From Leptobrachium leishanense (Eukaryota; Chordata; Amphibia; Anura; Megophryidae): a stretch of 64,000 nucleotides of DNA. The stretch is taken from assembly GCA_009667805.1 (NCBI GenBank), contig CM019075.1, positions 16,499,715-16,563,714 on the forward strand, in the 5' to 3' direction. Of this stretch, positions 31,793 through 44,756 are shown piece by piece; within the stretch, counting starts at the first letter, position 1, and the number at the start of each line of letters is the position of its first letter. A model generated the notes under the pieces. That model did no database searches. It saw only the letters and a program-made list of their open reading frames with translations, and was not told the origin of the DNA. The position numbers were made by a program, and so were the translations under genes.

Positions 31793-33654
31793 CTTTTCAA
31801 AACAGGAATTTGCATCCGCTCGATTTGCATTTGAAGATACTATTTCAAGGCCTAGAAAATATATTCGATACAAGACATGATTTTATGTAGGATGCAAATC
31901 TCATCTTCAGATACCTATGTGTACTTGTATGAATTGCAAATAAGATTATATATATATATATATAAATATATATGTATATATACATTTTAGATTTGGTAAA
32001 CCTTTATATTTATATGGAGTTAGTCCAGATGCCAAAATCAGAGTATAGTAGTTGTGTTACCTTTTTTATTAGACCAACGTTGCCTATAAAAGACAAGCTT
32101 TCGAGAGTGTGTATATACACAAACCTGATCTCTGCTAAAAAAAAAAAAGCCATAGGATGACATGGCATTGATTTAAGGGTTCTGTGTAATAACAGACACA
32201 GGATGCAATAAAAGTGAGACATAGGTCATTTGCATATCCTACCCAGAGTTCCTTGCTGCATATGGGGAATGCGGCACAGGGTCTCTGGGTTGCAGTTCTT
32301 TGAATTGCTGTGATGTGCAGATGGCTTCTGCAATAATAAACATAACCATTATAGCGTGGAGGCTTTTTTTCTCACTTTTTGTCCTCCACCACAACTGTTG
32401 TAAGTATATATAGATACAGCAACCACTCGGGATACTTGGCTCCAGCCAAATAACACGGTCATCTAGGGTATAAACACTCGCAGACTAGAAGTTGTGGAAA
32501 TGAGAGGCCTTTTTATTCCAGCATAAACAAACGCCACACTCGGCTTTGAATCACTATTGCGGGTGATTAAGCAAAGACTACAAACCAAATCCTAGCTCTG
32601 TTAGAGCACTTACTAAACATACAGCGATCCTGACTATCCAGGTATCATAATCTAATAAACAAAAAGAAAATCACAGCATTTCTTGGTGTTGGTGCTCCCT
32701 CTCCTGCTCTCGGCAGTCTGATTAAACCCTTCTGTCCAGGAGTCGGCAGCCTGAGAATTTACCCATTGCTTAATTGATTGGCAACAAGTGTGCGAGAGGA
32801 TAAAGGCCAAGCAGGATTCTGAGTCCTAAATACCTTCCCTTGATTACTCTCCCAGACATTCTGTTACCCAACCCAAAAACTCTGTCACAATATATATATC
32901 ACCAAAATGAGTAGCTTCTTATTGTCTGAGGTATTTATTTGTTTTTGGGGTATTTAGTGCATTTTTGTATTTTATATATTTATTTTTAGCAAATATATTT
33001 CTATTTCTATGTCAACAAAATGAGTAGCTTCATATGGTCTGAGGTCTTCGTTTACTTTTTTATTAAAAGGGAAATAAGTACCAACAACATCAATCAATGT
33101 CGTGTAAGGAAGAGTGCTGCCTTATTTTTTTGGATGTAGGATGGTGGCAACATCTGGCATTGGATGGATATTTCATCAAGCAATGAGATAGATCATTGAG
33201 CTTTCAGATATGATCTATCCATTGCTCAATGGTAAATCTCATGGAAAGTGAACCAGTCGAGCACCGGACCTGCTTGATAATAAGCTCAAAAAGAGCCCAG
33301 TATATGGACTTCACGTTTCTAAAAACATAGATATACTTAGTAAACACTGATATTAGACTTGAATAGCATTTAACCAACGCATCATTAAGAAAGCTAATGC
33401 AATCTAATCCCAAACGTACATAGTGTATGTATCAAACTCTAGTCAAACTCAATCGACGTGTCCGATACAACAAAGTTACATTTCATCATGCTCTGTACCG
33501 ACGTCCAGGCGATTCATTAGCTTAACAGCTAAAATGTTGCAAGATTTTTTATAACACTTTGACCTTTCTGTTACGCATTCCAACACGCGTTTCCGCTCGT
33601 CAAGACCGCAGGAAAAAGGAAAACAAAAATGTCGTATAAATAACAAAAAAGGTG
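31793..33654. other. intergenic; AT microsatellite and unassigned repeat pieces
   Basis: No gene. Includes an (AT)n tract at 31947-31985, a fragment near 32090-32130 with the caagctttcgagag motif common in amphibian repeats, and a stretch from about 32390 to 32891 ending ctctgtcaca that could be an LTR in minus orientation but lacks a target duplication. 32900-33650 holds nothing clear. Confidence 0.4.
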
Positions 33655-35429
33655 CTCTAAACCAGTGTTTCTCAAGTGGTGGGTCGTGAGCCAGACTGGG
33701 TCGGGGGCAAGTGCCCCCAAGCCTCTGTAATGCTTGGGACCTGCTGATGCATCTTACCTGCAGCAGCGGGTCCCAGGCAGCGCGGTTACCTCTGAATGTT
33801 CCCAGGTGCCACCTGGGGCCTGCTGCATCAGGTAATATACTCTGTAATTGCAAGGAGGGTGGGAATCTGTAATGGGAAAGTGTGGGGGTGGGACTCAGTG
33901 ACTGGAAGCAGCTCTGTATTCCCAACACCAATAGACACTGTGCACAATGCACATCTCATTGAAGCAAAAGACTGTTGGGTAAGGGGAGGGAGCTCCCTAT
34001 GTATATTTGATTGTGGTTTTCTCTTGTCATTTTGTTAATCTGTCCTTTGACCTATTTATGCATCCTTCTTCTTTCTGAATATCTGTTATTCTGTCTGTCC
34101 ATTTATATCTGTGTGTCCTTCTGTGTATTTTTCCATCTGTCCTTGTATCGATGTCTTCCTCTCCATTTCTCTTTTTCTCCTCAGCTTTCTCCTTGCGCCC
34201 TCTATCACTCTCTCCCTTTAACACAATAAATCTGTCACTCCTCTTCCTTTCCTGTCTTCCCCTGATGTGATAATCCCTGCAGAAAACTAGACTGTACACT
34301 GAGAATTCTCAGCAGAATCACACACAGCTTCCTGATCCCAGCCTCCTTGCATACCAGGGATGGACGGTGAGGCCACTGGCTGGTGAGGCACTGGTTAGTA
34401 TCAGAGCCAGATATACACAGGTTACGTAGGTTCAGTGCTCCCCAGGATCTGTCTGCTCTCAGTGCTCCCCAGGATCTGTCTGTTCTCTGGGGTCCCCAGG
34501 ATCTGGCTGCTCTCAGGGCTCCCCAGGATCTGGCTGCTCTCAGGGCTCCCCAAGAACTGGCTGGTCGCAGGGCTCTCCAGGATCTGTGTGGCCCACTCCA
34601 GGCAGCCACGCACTGCTCCCTCCACCTGCAGGGAGGAGGTGCCGACACAGTGAACAGGAACAGCCCTGCACCCAGTGACTGTGCAAGACGAGGACAGTCA
34701 CATGACTGTCCTGCATCAATCAATTCATGGGAGGCCAGCCTCCCATGGAGACATTTTTTGAATGGCTTGGATCAATGGTGCTTTCCCATTGGTCCAAGCT
34801 ATTCAATTGTTCTTCAGTCCCTCTCTGAGGCACTGCAGAGCGTAGGTTCAGGAAGTAGGCAGCGCCAGACGCGCACTACAGACCTCAATCTCTTGGCCAG
34901 CTTGAGCTTATGCGATTAGCGTAGCGGTCAGCTACACAAATTGCGTAGGCTCATGGAGGACACGCTGCTGCAAAAAAATAATGTGCGCAGTGGCAGAGAC
35001 AGATGGTGGGGGATCATGGAGCAGGTGAGTTTAAGGGTTTTTTATAATCTTTTATTCATTCAGTAGTGATTTCAATTAGAGTTACTTTGTCTGCCATTAC
35101 CCCAGACTTTGAGACTCTTATTAAGAGCAAGAAGCATCTCCAGTTTTCCAACAAGTTCTAATTAATTTCATATGTTTCAATTAGTTTATTTTAGAGCAAA
35201 CACTTTAGTTTTCACTAGTGCTGTGATTACTGCACTATCCTTTTTTGGAAAGAATCCCTGTTTGCTTACAAAATTGTTTAAAAGTCCATATATTGTAGAA
35301 TATTGCACACATTGCTTTGTGGAATAAATTATAATGTTTCAGAAATTCAATTATTTTTGGGTCTCGACTTAATGACCAAGGACAATTGTGGGTCCTGAGG
35401 GTCCACAGGTTGAGACCACTGCTCTAAAC
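33655..35429. mobile_element. hAT-type element, 8-bp target duplication CTCTAAAC
   Basis: CTCTAAAC at 33655-33662 and 35422-35429 brackets CAGTGTTTCTCAAGTGG...GGTTGAGACCACTG (33663-35421, 1759 bp). Starting CAGTG and ending CACTG with an 8-bp duplication is a hAT signature. The interior has the 27-bp minisatellite at 34431-34590. No transposase; open frames in both strands have no domain features. Confidence 0.88.
34431..34590. repeat. minisatellite, about 27-bp unit
   Basis: ccccaggatctgtctgctct and variants are repeated about six times. The 27-bp period keeps frames open on both strands, producing repetitive peptides that are not genes. Confidence 0.85.
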
Positions 35430-37075
35430 AATAGAAATGTTTTTTGCTGAAAATGTAAAGAATAAACGTCAATATACTACGTATTTATATTGAATCCTAT
35501 CGAACTGAAATTCTGGAAATCAGGGCATTTCGCCAGAATTTTTGTGTATTTCGGCATTCAGTGCTGGCGAACGGCACCATATTTTGCTGTCAATTCTCCA
35601 GTATTTGGCGAATTGACAGTTTATTGAGTAGTCGAATTGGCCCGAAATTGCCCCAAACGGCGAGATTCAAAGTCTGCTGCACTTCGGGCCAATTGGGAGG
35701 TTAGTGAAAGGTTACCTTTAGTAATCATATAGCGCACTGCTACCTGTTGGCATTCAAACAGTTAAAAATTGAGCTAACCCATACAATGTTAAATCTCTAT
35801 GGCAGGGTTACAAAATCCCGCTGTGAAAACCAAAAACAAATTCAGGTCAAACACCTGATGATATAACTCTGACAGATCTCCTCGGCTTAGTAAGCTGCTG
35901 ATGGATTCTGTGCCTGGAGTCCTATCGAGTCCGCGTCATTGACAGTGTCCCTTTAAGAGGGCTATGCTGCTACTTCAATCTATAGATCTTTGAACCATAA
36001 AGTCATTCAGGAAAGGTCTCCTCATTGACTGGCCAATGCCATTACCATGTGACCCGCTTGCTGCAGGGGATGCAGGGAACAGCAGTTCTTTAGCCACTCA
36101 CTGTCAACATTTTATTGAAGCCACCGGACCACAAGTCCCATGATCCATCAAGCTTCTTGTTTGTATTGGCCGACTGTATCCTCCTGCCTCCCCCTCCCCA
36201 ACCCTGATAGACAAAGGGTCCAGCTGCAGGAGGTAGGCAGCGATTTTAAGTTTTTTTTAAAAAAAATGCAGCCTATGGAAACGATGTAATGCTTCTGCAT
36301 GTGTTGCGTCGCTGATGTGTCACGTTTCTGCGCACACTTTATAGAGGGAGGTGCATGAATAGCTCCGATGGGGAAAATGCAGAGATCATTCAGCGCGGGA
36401 GGAGGGGGTACTTTCACAAGCCTGTATTTTTAATGTAGTGAGGCTGCATTCTTTCCTTGAAGTGTATTTACCCTGCAGTGTCATTGTGTTTTTTGCCTGG
36501 GTCATTCGAACAACAAGAGCAGATTGTTACATTGTTTCACTGAAGGCTGCTGCAGTATCCCTCCTTAGTTACATTGTATCACTTAGCCTTTCTTTACAAA
36601 CCATGTGAATGGTGTCAGTCTGCACCTTAAAGCTCATTTCTTCATTTCATTAATTTTGGTTTAAATTTTAAGATACCAACACATTCCCTGGCGTGGTACA
36701 AAGACACAGATCAGTACCAGCGAAATCGAGAGCGTACAATAAATACATTTGTACAGGAAATACACTGACAAAGTTGACAAAGTGGGAATAGCATACTATG
36801 TTCCCGAGGGAATTTACAATCCATGATTGTCAACTCTCCGATTGGCAGGGCATGTATTATACATATTGTTACTCTTGGCACACTTTTGATTACACTTAAA
36901 TAGCTCTGATCAATAAATCTGATCTTGGTGAACTACCAAATGATCATCACTTGCCAATAAAAAATGTTTAGAACAATGGGATGCAGTTTGATGCCATTTG
37001 TATGGAAACACATTCAGAAAAATATATTTAACGAATGTCTTCTAAACGATACAACAAATTCTTAAATATCTATTA
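35430..37075. other. intergenic, no gene
   Basis: 1.6 kb with no family-like open frame and no repeat termini seen. 35500-35700 contains several gaattggcgaa-type palindromic bits. Confidence 0.45.
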
Positions 37076-39157
37076 CCCTAGACCAGGGCTCAAAATTTCA
37101 AGTACCAAGCTACTAGCCAGACCTTAAAAGTTACTCGCCACCAGTTGCCCCACATACCCTGCGCTAAACTTCACCCCTAAACACTCCTTAAATTATCTTA
37201 TGAAATTTCACCGTTAAAGGTTTTATTCAGAATAAAGTTACAAAAATAAATAACATTAATACCCAGGCATCAGCCCCAGATAAGTAGTATCATCCATGAA
37301 GTACAGACTCCTCTCCAACAGTTTTTAGGACCAAATTATTTTGTGGTTTATGCATCCGATATATCAAGTGTAACCTAATACTCTCATTATTCATAGGCCA
37401 GGTTATCACTAGAGGTTAGACCCCAAAGTCAGGTTTCCCCCTTGGATGCTTATACAGATGGATCCATTAATATTTGTGAGCCTTACTTCCATTCCCGTTC
37501 TTTTTTTGCTCCTTCTGTATCACCAATTTTTCTTTATAGATTTATTTTGCATACCCTCAAAAGCCTATGCCTCCACTTCACCAATTATGGCCCCTCACGG
37601 GAGTTGTAGTAGCAGCACTGATTTTGGCGTCACTTCCGGTGCACTGGCAGCTCAGCAGCTTTTTACTTTCCCTTAGTTTACACCAGGGGTGGGGAACCTT
37701 TTTTTTCTGCCAAGGACCCCCCTTTAATTAATTTCTCTCCCCACTTTAATTTCTTCCTCCCTTTAATTCATTTCTTTTGCCCAATTCATCTCTCTCCCCA
37801 TTTATTTCATTTCTCTCCCCATTTATTTCATTCCTCTCCCCATTTATTTCATTCCTCTCTCCAATTCATCTCTCCCCATTTATTTCATTTCTCTCTCCAA
37901 TTCCTCTCTCCCCATTTATCTCTCTCCCCATTTATTTCATTTCTCTCCCCATTTATTTCATTTCTCTCTCCAATTCCTCTCTCCCCATTCATCTCTCTCC
38001 CCATTTATTTCATTTCTCTCTCCAATTCATCTCTCTCCCCATTTATTTCATTTCTCTCTCCAATTCCTCTCTCCCCATTTATCTATCTCCCCATTTATTT
38101 CATTTCTCTCCCCATTTATTTTATTTCATTTCTCTCCCCCAATTAATTTCTCCCCAATTCATCTCTCTCCCCCCAATTCATCACTCTCTCCCCCCAATTT
38201 ATCTCTCTCCCCCCCCAATTCAGCTCTCTCTCCCCCAATTCAGCTCTCTCTCTCCCCCCCAATTCAGCTCTCTCTCTCCCCCAATTCAGCTCTCTCTCCC
38301 CCAATTCAGCTCTCTCTCCCCCCAATTCAGCTCTCTCTCTCCCCCAATTCAGCTCTCTCTCTCCCCCCAATTCAGCTCTCTCTCTCCCCCCCAATTCAGC
38401 TCTCTCTCTCCCCCAATTCAGCTCTCTCTCTCCCCCCCAATTCAGCTCTCTCTCCCCCCCCCATTCAGCTCTCTCTCCCCCCATTCAGCTCTCCCCCCAA
38501 TTCAGCTCTCCCCCATTCAGCTCTCCCCCCAATTCAGCTCTCCCCCCAATTCAGCTCTCTCTCCCCCCCAATTCAGCTCTCTCCATTTCACCCCCCCGCC
38601 GTTTATTTCATCCCCCCGCCGTTTATTTCACCCCCCCGCCGTTTATTTCATCCCCCCTTACCTCGGGAATAGTAGAATGAGGGGGCGGGATTATCCACAC
38701 TCTGAGGCGCTGGATCCTCCTTCACGCTGTGCCTGGAAGATGAGGTGAAGCAGGAAGCAGCATGAATCACAGAGTGGATAATCCCCGCCCCCTCATCCTG
38801 CAGCGTGGAGGAAGAAAATCCAGAGAGACAGTAAAGTCTGGTAAAGGGGCTGCGGGAGAGAGAATTTGCAACCCCCCCCCAATTGTTTTCCTTACAGGGA
38901 CATTCTGTAGCTGGCAGAGAAAATAAGAGGCTGCTGAGCGGCCGGTCAGCGCGCCGGAAATGACTCAGGCAAAGTCTGGCTGGCCCTGAGCACGTTGACG
39001 GCAGGAAAAAAAAAAAACGCCGCCGCTGGAATACACAGCGCAGGCAGCACGATGTAATTTATCGTGCTGCCTCTGGGGGCATCTCTACTCGCCAGCAGTT
39101 AATTTCCTCTCGCAAAATGCGATCAGGCGAGAGGAAATTTTGAGGGCTGCCCTAGAC
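37076..39157. mobile_element. hAT-type element, 8-bp target duplication CCCTAGAC
   Basis: CCCTAGAC at 37076-37083 and 39150-39157. Inverted ends are CAGGGCTCAAAATTTC and GAAATTTTGAGGGCTG (37084-39149, 2066 bp). Near 37685 a second hAT-like start, CAGGGGTGGGGAACCTTT, suggests another element nested inside, followed by the CT-rich array. No transposase. Confidence 0.87.
37777..38650. repeat. pyrimidine-rich minisatellite
   Basis: The left part repeats about 21-bp units of atttatttcatttctctccc. The middle part repeats ctctctctcccccaattcag of 19-23 bp. The right end has ccccccgccgtttatttcat three times. Strong C/T strand bias. The open frames on both strands (PFISFLS-, ERELNWGG- peptides) are by-products. 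Confidence 0.92.
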
Positions 39158-39487
39158 TACCAAACATGTGCACAAATGCTTTTACAATGAAGACCAGTAA
39201 AAAAATGAATTTAGCCCATACAATTCCACTTACCCGCTTTTTAAAGGAGGATAGATCAGTGGCAACTGGTGGTGTTATTAATTGGGGGGCTCACCCCTTG
39301 AAGTGCGCACAGCCACAAATTGCAAAAACTGCACCCTATTGTCATGTTAACACCACAACAAACATATGGTATCAACAAACCTTATTGCTGCATTACTGCA
39401 GCCAGGGATTTGGCAGAATACAGGGAGAGCTGTGGGGTCAGTCACTGCTGTACAGGGATATGACTCGGGGTTATAATGACTGGAAAT
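39158..39487 (+). other. leader sequence of the 52-bp array
   Basis: No gene. From about 39366 it aligns with 8262-8390, so this leader and one repeat unit together form a dispersed repeat whose terminal unit has been amplified here. 39200-39365 is unclassified. Confidence 0.5.
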
Positions 39488-41166
39488 CCCTGTACAGTAC
39501 AGATACAAAGTGTTGATGTAATTGCCGTACACAGGCATTATGCAGCACATACAGATACAAGGTGTTACTGTAATTGCCGTACACAGGCATTATGCAGCAC
39601 ATACAGATACAAGGTGTTGCTGTAATTGCCATACACAGGCATTATGCTGCACATACAGATACAAGGTGTTACTGTAATCGCCATACACAGGCATTATGCA
39701 GCACATACAGATACAAGGTGTTGCTGTAACTGCCATACACAGGCATTATGCAGCACATACAGATACAAGGTGTTGCTGTAATTGCCATACACAGGCATTA
39801 TGCGGCACATACAGATACAAGGTGTTACTGTAATCGCCATACACAGGCATTATGCAGCACATACAGATACAAGGTGTTGCTGTAATTGCCATACACAGGC
39901 ATTATGCTGCACATACAGATACAAGGTGTCGTTGTAATGTCCATACACAGGCATTATACAGCACATACAGATACAAGGTGTTGCTGTAACTGCCATACAC
40001 AGGCATTATGCAGCACATACAGATACAAGGTGTTGCTGTAATTGCCATACACAGGCATTATGCTGCACATACAGATACAAGGTGTCGTTGTAATGTCCAT
40101 ACACAGGCATTATACAGCACATACAGATACAAGGTGTTGCTGTAATTGCCATACACAGGCATTATACAGCACAAAAAGATACCAGGTGTTCCTGTAATCG
40201 CCATACACAGGCATTATGCAGCACATACAGATACAAGGTGTTGCTGTAATTGCCATACATAGGCATTATGCAGCACATACAGATACAAGGTGTTGCTGTA
40301 ATTGCTGTACACAGGTATTATGCAGCACGTACAGATACAAGGTGTTGCTGTAATTGCCATACACAGGCATTATGCAGCACATACAGATACAAGGTGTTGC
40401 TGTAATTGCCATACACAGGCATTATGCTGCACATACAGATACAAGGTGTTACTGTAATCGCCATACACAGGCATTATGCAGCACATACAGATACAAGGTG
40501 TTGCTGTAACTGCCATACACAGGCATTATGCAGCACATACAGATACAAGGTGTTGCTGTAATTGCCATACACAGGCATTATGCGGCACATACAGATACAA
40601 GGTGTTACTGTAATCGCCATACACAGGCATTATGCAGCACATACAGATACAAGGTGTTGCTGTAACTGCCATACACAGGCATTATGCAGCACATACAGAT
40701 ACAAGGTGTTGCTGTAATTGCCATCACAGGCATTATGCTGCACATACAGATACAAGGTGTCGTAATGTCCATACACAGGCATTATACAGCACATACAGAT
40801 ACAAGGTGTTGCTGTAATTGCCATACACAGGCATTATACAGCACAAAAAGATACCAGGTGTTCCTGTAATCGCCATACACAGGCATTATGCAGCACATAC
40901 AGATACAAGGTGTTGCTGTAATTGCCATACATAGGCATTATGCAGCACATACAGATACAAGGTGTTGCTGTAATTGCTGTACACAGGTTATTATGCAGCA
41001 CGTACAGATACAAGGTGTTGCTGTATTGCCATACACAAGGCATTATGCAGCACATACAGATACAAGGTGTTGCTGTAATTGCTGTACACAGGTATTATGC
41101 AGCACGTACAGATACAAGGTGTTGCTGTAATTGCCATACATAGGCATTATGCAGCACATACAGATA
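39488..41166. repeat. satellite-like array, 52-bp unit, about 32 copies
   Basis: The unit runs acacaggcattatgcagcac, atacagatacaaggtgttgc, tgtaattgccat (52 bp). Sub-variants (gtcgttgtaatgtcc, ttactgtaatcgcc) recur at fixed intervals; for example, blocks near 39920-40200 and near 40730-40870 repeat the same series. This implies amplification of multi-unit blocks. Open frames are by-products. Confidence 0.92.
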
Positions 41167-42082
41167 TTGCACTACATCTGACACAAAGACTATTTCTTCC
41201 TGTATGCAGACCCTGTGTGATATTGTGCAAGTTAAGGGATGCCATCTAGAGATTAGAACCTTATATCCCAGCAATATGTCTGTGCAGGGTAAACAAATAC
41301 ATGAAAATTTAAAAATGAGCAAATTTACATTATTTTAATATTTTAAAATTATCTCCGTATACCTAATCATTACACATAATTGCTATTTATTTTAGATAAC
41401 TATGATAAATATTAAGATTATGTTTTTTTCTCAAAAAAACGTCTTTATAGTGAAAAAGTTCAATACATACATTTACCATCACCTCATATTTTAAATGATT
41501 TAAGTTGCTATTCTTATTCTATTAAATAAGTCCATGTATTATGCTCAGATATTCATTTTATATATTTATTTCGCTATATGAAAAAGTTAAATTAATTTTT
41601 AACAGTATTTATCTTATGCAATGTACATAAACGTAACAGTTCTCCTTTTATTTTATTTGTTTTTCCTTTATTTTATTTTTTAGACGATCAGACACTTGTC
41701 TCTCCAGAATGGAATTTATCCTCCAAAATGATTCTATTCAGCATTATACCATTTCTGCAAACAAATGGGGAAAAATTAATGCATTAAAAATATAAAACAA
41801 CCTCATTATTCCTGAAAAGTGTACAGTGGTTGGAAAGTCATAAAGTCCACTTTTCAAGGGGATCTAAAACAGATCAACTGTCCTGACCTTACTATGACAA
41901 GGAGCCATGAGGCGGTGGATCCTCAGAAGACACTTTGTAAAGTGAGCTCTTCTTCTGAGATGTTCTCCTCTATGTGCACCTGTAAGGAGTCTATATGTGT
42001 GAACCTATCCATAACATGTAATGTGTCAAGGTGTTGCTGCTCATGGTAGAAAACATAATGTGAATATCACTTATTGATAACC
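41167..42082 (+). promoter_or_regulatory. 5' flank of the Myb/SANT gene
   Basis: 41320-41680 is very A/T-rich. 41820-42082 is less so and may contain 5' untranslated sequence. No TATA box or CpG-rich promoter is obvious. Upstream non-coding exons cannot be excluded. Confidence 0.3.
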
Positions 42083-44475
42083 ATGTCAGAGGAGTGGAAC
42101 ATGATGGGATTGGAGGAAAGGGGGATCGGTGAACTGGTAGATCAGAGGAATGGTTTGGATGGAAGTATGCTGCAACAACATGAACAGATAGCATCACACG
42201 AGGAATGGAGTAGTGGAGAGGATAAGGAGAGGACATACTGGCAAGGGAAGAGAAGGCATCTACCCAGAGTGGCACGTGAACCATGGCTGAAGAAGTCCCA
42301 CTCATTTCCCGATCCCATTCAGAGCACCAGTTCTGCCGCATCTTGCAAAGACAGGCTGAGGAACATCAAATTTACAGAGGAAGAAAATGATATTCTGGTT
42401 TCTAAGGTCCTGGAGAATTATCCCAAACTATATGGAGAAGACTCGTCGAGGACTTCGAGTTTTGAGAAGAAAAGAATCTGGCGTGGCATTCTGGAGTCCA
42501 TAAATCGACTCGGTGTGAGCGTAAGAAATGTGGACACCTGCAAGAAAAGGTTTGCAGACTGCAAAAGATTTGTCAGGGCTAAAATGAGCAAACACTGGCG
42601 CCATGCTGGAAAACGCCAGTCTGTGAGCGTGTATTACGCTGACTGGGAAGAGAAAATTAAGGCAATAATATGTCCACTGGTTGACGGAATTCCTGGATTG
42701 ATAGATTCTGCTGATCCTTGCACCTATGAATGTCCAGGTATATGTATATAAAAGCATTGTGTTAAAAAGACATTCTAGTAATTGATGAACCTTCTCTAAA
42801 ATCAATTCATCTCGCTAAAAAGCAAGTTATTTCCTAATTTAAAACCATTATTTATTCCTTGTCTTTAACGAGTGATTCCTGTTTATGAGTCCGCAAATGT
42901 ATCCATCCTCACCTAATAGCAGACTTGGCTCATCCATGGGTCCTGATGGGGCCATGGCTGCAGCCAACACTTTGACAGGGGCACCATTTTGGGATTAGCT
43001 CATACACACTGCACATTACTGTGCGTTTTATTGCTGTGGAACTCTGAAACACTAATGGCATACTGCACATTACCTTGAGTTTTGTTGCTTTGGATTCTGT
43101 GATAGGTGCATACACTGCACATTACTGTGAGTTTTATTGCTGTGGAGGTTTATGATACACTCATACACACTGCACATTACTGTGAGGTTTATTGCTGTGG
43201 AGCTCTATGATACACTCATACACACCGCACATTACTGTGAGTATTATTGCTGTTGAGCTCTATGATACACACTGCACATTACTGTGAGTTTTATGGCTGT
43301 GGAGCTCTGTGATATGCTCATACACACACATTACAATGTGTTTTATTGCTGTGGAACTCTGTGATGTGGGTGTATTTGGGGGAGTGGCAGCATTTCATCA
43401 TTGGAGCCAAGCAGCACAATGATTTGGGCCGACTCTGTCAATGCTTGTAGTAAAGATTTGGCACTGGCTCATTCCAGTCTTCAGTGAGGCATTCATATAA
43501 ACATTACTGTTAAGCAGCAGGTCATCATAAAGTCAATATAAAGAAATAGGAATGGAAATTTGAAAAAGGACTATGTGTCTGATAAAATTTATCCAACGTA
43601 CTTTTCAGAGACATCAATCGATAGTATTTTACGCGTATTAATATAAAGTTTATGTCCTCTTTTTAAATGGCAGGGTTTTTATAATCATGATATCCTTAAC
43701 AATTTTATATCAATAAAGAACTTTGTTCTAACCATTTGTAGGTCACTGGTCTCCTCTTGAGAACCCTTCCCCCGAAGCTGCTTTGTCTCCGGAAGAAAAT
43801 GTGACTTCCGAAGCTCCCTTTTATCCAGACACACAGACACCCACTAACCCTAAGCCACAGACAACAAACGAAGAGTGGCCATCATTCAGAGACCAGACCA
43901 CAGTAAAGGAGGAAGGAGGTGTTAATGTTTTAGAGATGCCAAAGGTGGAAGGGGGCCAACGGCATCATGAAAACGTTCCGGTGCCGGAACAGTGGAAGCC
44001 GAGACCACCCGAAAGGTGTCCTCCTGCTGAATCGGACCAGCTCCTCCATCAGAGTCAAGAGGCATTCAGAAGAACTCTTCGACGACAGTTACATGCAGTC
44101 CGCCAGGAAATCCGGGAATTTAGACGTGACCATACGGAAAGGATGGACCTCTTACTTACGCTTCATCGTGAGCATATATTAGTCGAGGAGCAGAGAAATG
44201 AGATCCTATCTCAGCTGGTCGGCACAGTGAATAATTTAGCAAATAAACTCAGTAGCACGGATTTATCCAGAGACAGGGAACACTTACAACCCATCTTAGC
44301 TGACACTTCCACAGCCAGGCATGAACGCATTCCCACGCCGGCAGGTATTCCTTCCCAGACTCCATCCAATTACCCATCATCTTGTCCATCACCTGAAGCC
44401 ACAAAGCCCCCCAATATAAAGCATAGGAGGAAACGACTTAACCACGGACAGTTTTCCAATAAAAGAAGGAAATAA
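42083..44475 (+). CDS. Myb/SANT-like domain protein, two exons, 462 aa
   Basis: Exon 1 42083-42737, intron 42738-43741 (CCAG|gtatat ... tttgtag|GTCAC), exon 2 43742-44475. The phase-1 junction rebuilds a Gly codon and both sides stay in frame. The ATG at 42083 has A at -3; the open frame extends nine bases upstream only through a TTG. Residues 97-170 form a Myb/SANT-like DNA-binding domain of the kind in NAIF1, TSNARE1 and Harbinger-associated Myb proteins: FTEEENDILVSKVLENYP, then KKRIWRGILESINRLG, then TCKKRFADCKRFVRAKM. Residues about 316-389 are predicted coiled coil (RRTLRRQLHAVRQEIREF, LVEEQRNEILSQLVGTVNNL). The C-terminus is basic (HRRKRLNHGQFSNKRRK), a likely nuclear signal. Probably a nuclear DNA-binding factor. 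It may be a transposon-derived gene or a host gene of that family; no Harbinger nuclease lies nearby. Confidence 0.82.
42985..43375. repeat. intronic tandem repeat, about 55-bp unit
   Basis: tgcacattactgtgagtttt with attgctgtggagctctgtga and acactcatacaca is repeated about six to seven times inside the intron of the Myb/SANT gene. The same unit occurs once near the left end of each hAT at 17435 (about 17540-17615) and 51329 (about 51450-51510). Confidence 0.8.
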
Positions 44476-44756
44476 ATGATTATTTTTGCACACTGTTATG
44501 CCTTTTTTCCTTACCTCATTGGAATGCATTATATTATTAGTTTAATATTCTGAATAAAAACCCAATTTAAACCGTCACTATTTCCATACATGTATACACA
44601 GTCATGTAGATGGGTGTAGAAGCACGCAAACAAATTCTATATTTTTGGTTGTAATAAAATCTTTTAAAAATAGTTTGATTCTCTGTATTATTTTTCAGGA
44701 TATAAATATCCTGTGGATTCTATCACAGCTTGATTTTTTACTTTTTTATCATTATA
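44476..44756 (+). terminator. 3' untranslated region and poly(A) signals
   Basis: AATAAA hexamers occur overlapping the stop codon (about 44470), near 44552 and near 44652. The second or third is a plausible poly(A) signal for the Myb/SANT gene. Mature 3' end unknown. Confidence 0.45.

Noticed and set aside
32060..32130. Possible hammerhead half-core (CTCTCGAAAGCTTGTC on the minus strand)
   Set aside because: The GAAA side and AAGCTT palindrome are present, but the CTGANGA box is missing, so the motif cannot be supported here.
32391..32891. Possible minus-strand solo LTR ending ctctgtcaca
   Set aside because: No matching target duplication and no convincing partner end.
37777..38748. 323-codon plus-strand frame and 113-codon minus-strand frame
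   Set aside because: By-products of the pyrimidine-rich array; low-complexity peptides only.
39488..41166. CRISPR-like regular array
   Set aside because: Units are directly adjacent 52-bp repeats without unique spacers, in a vertebrate genome.
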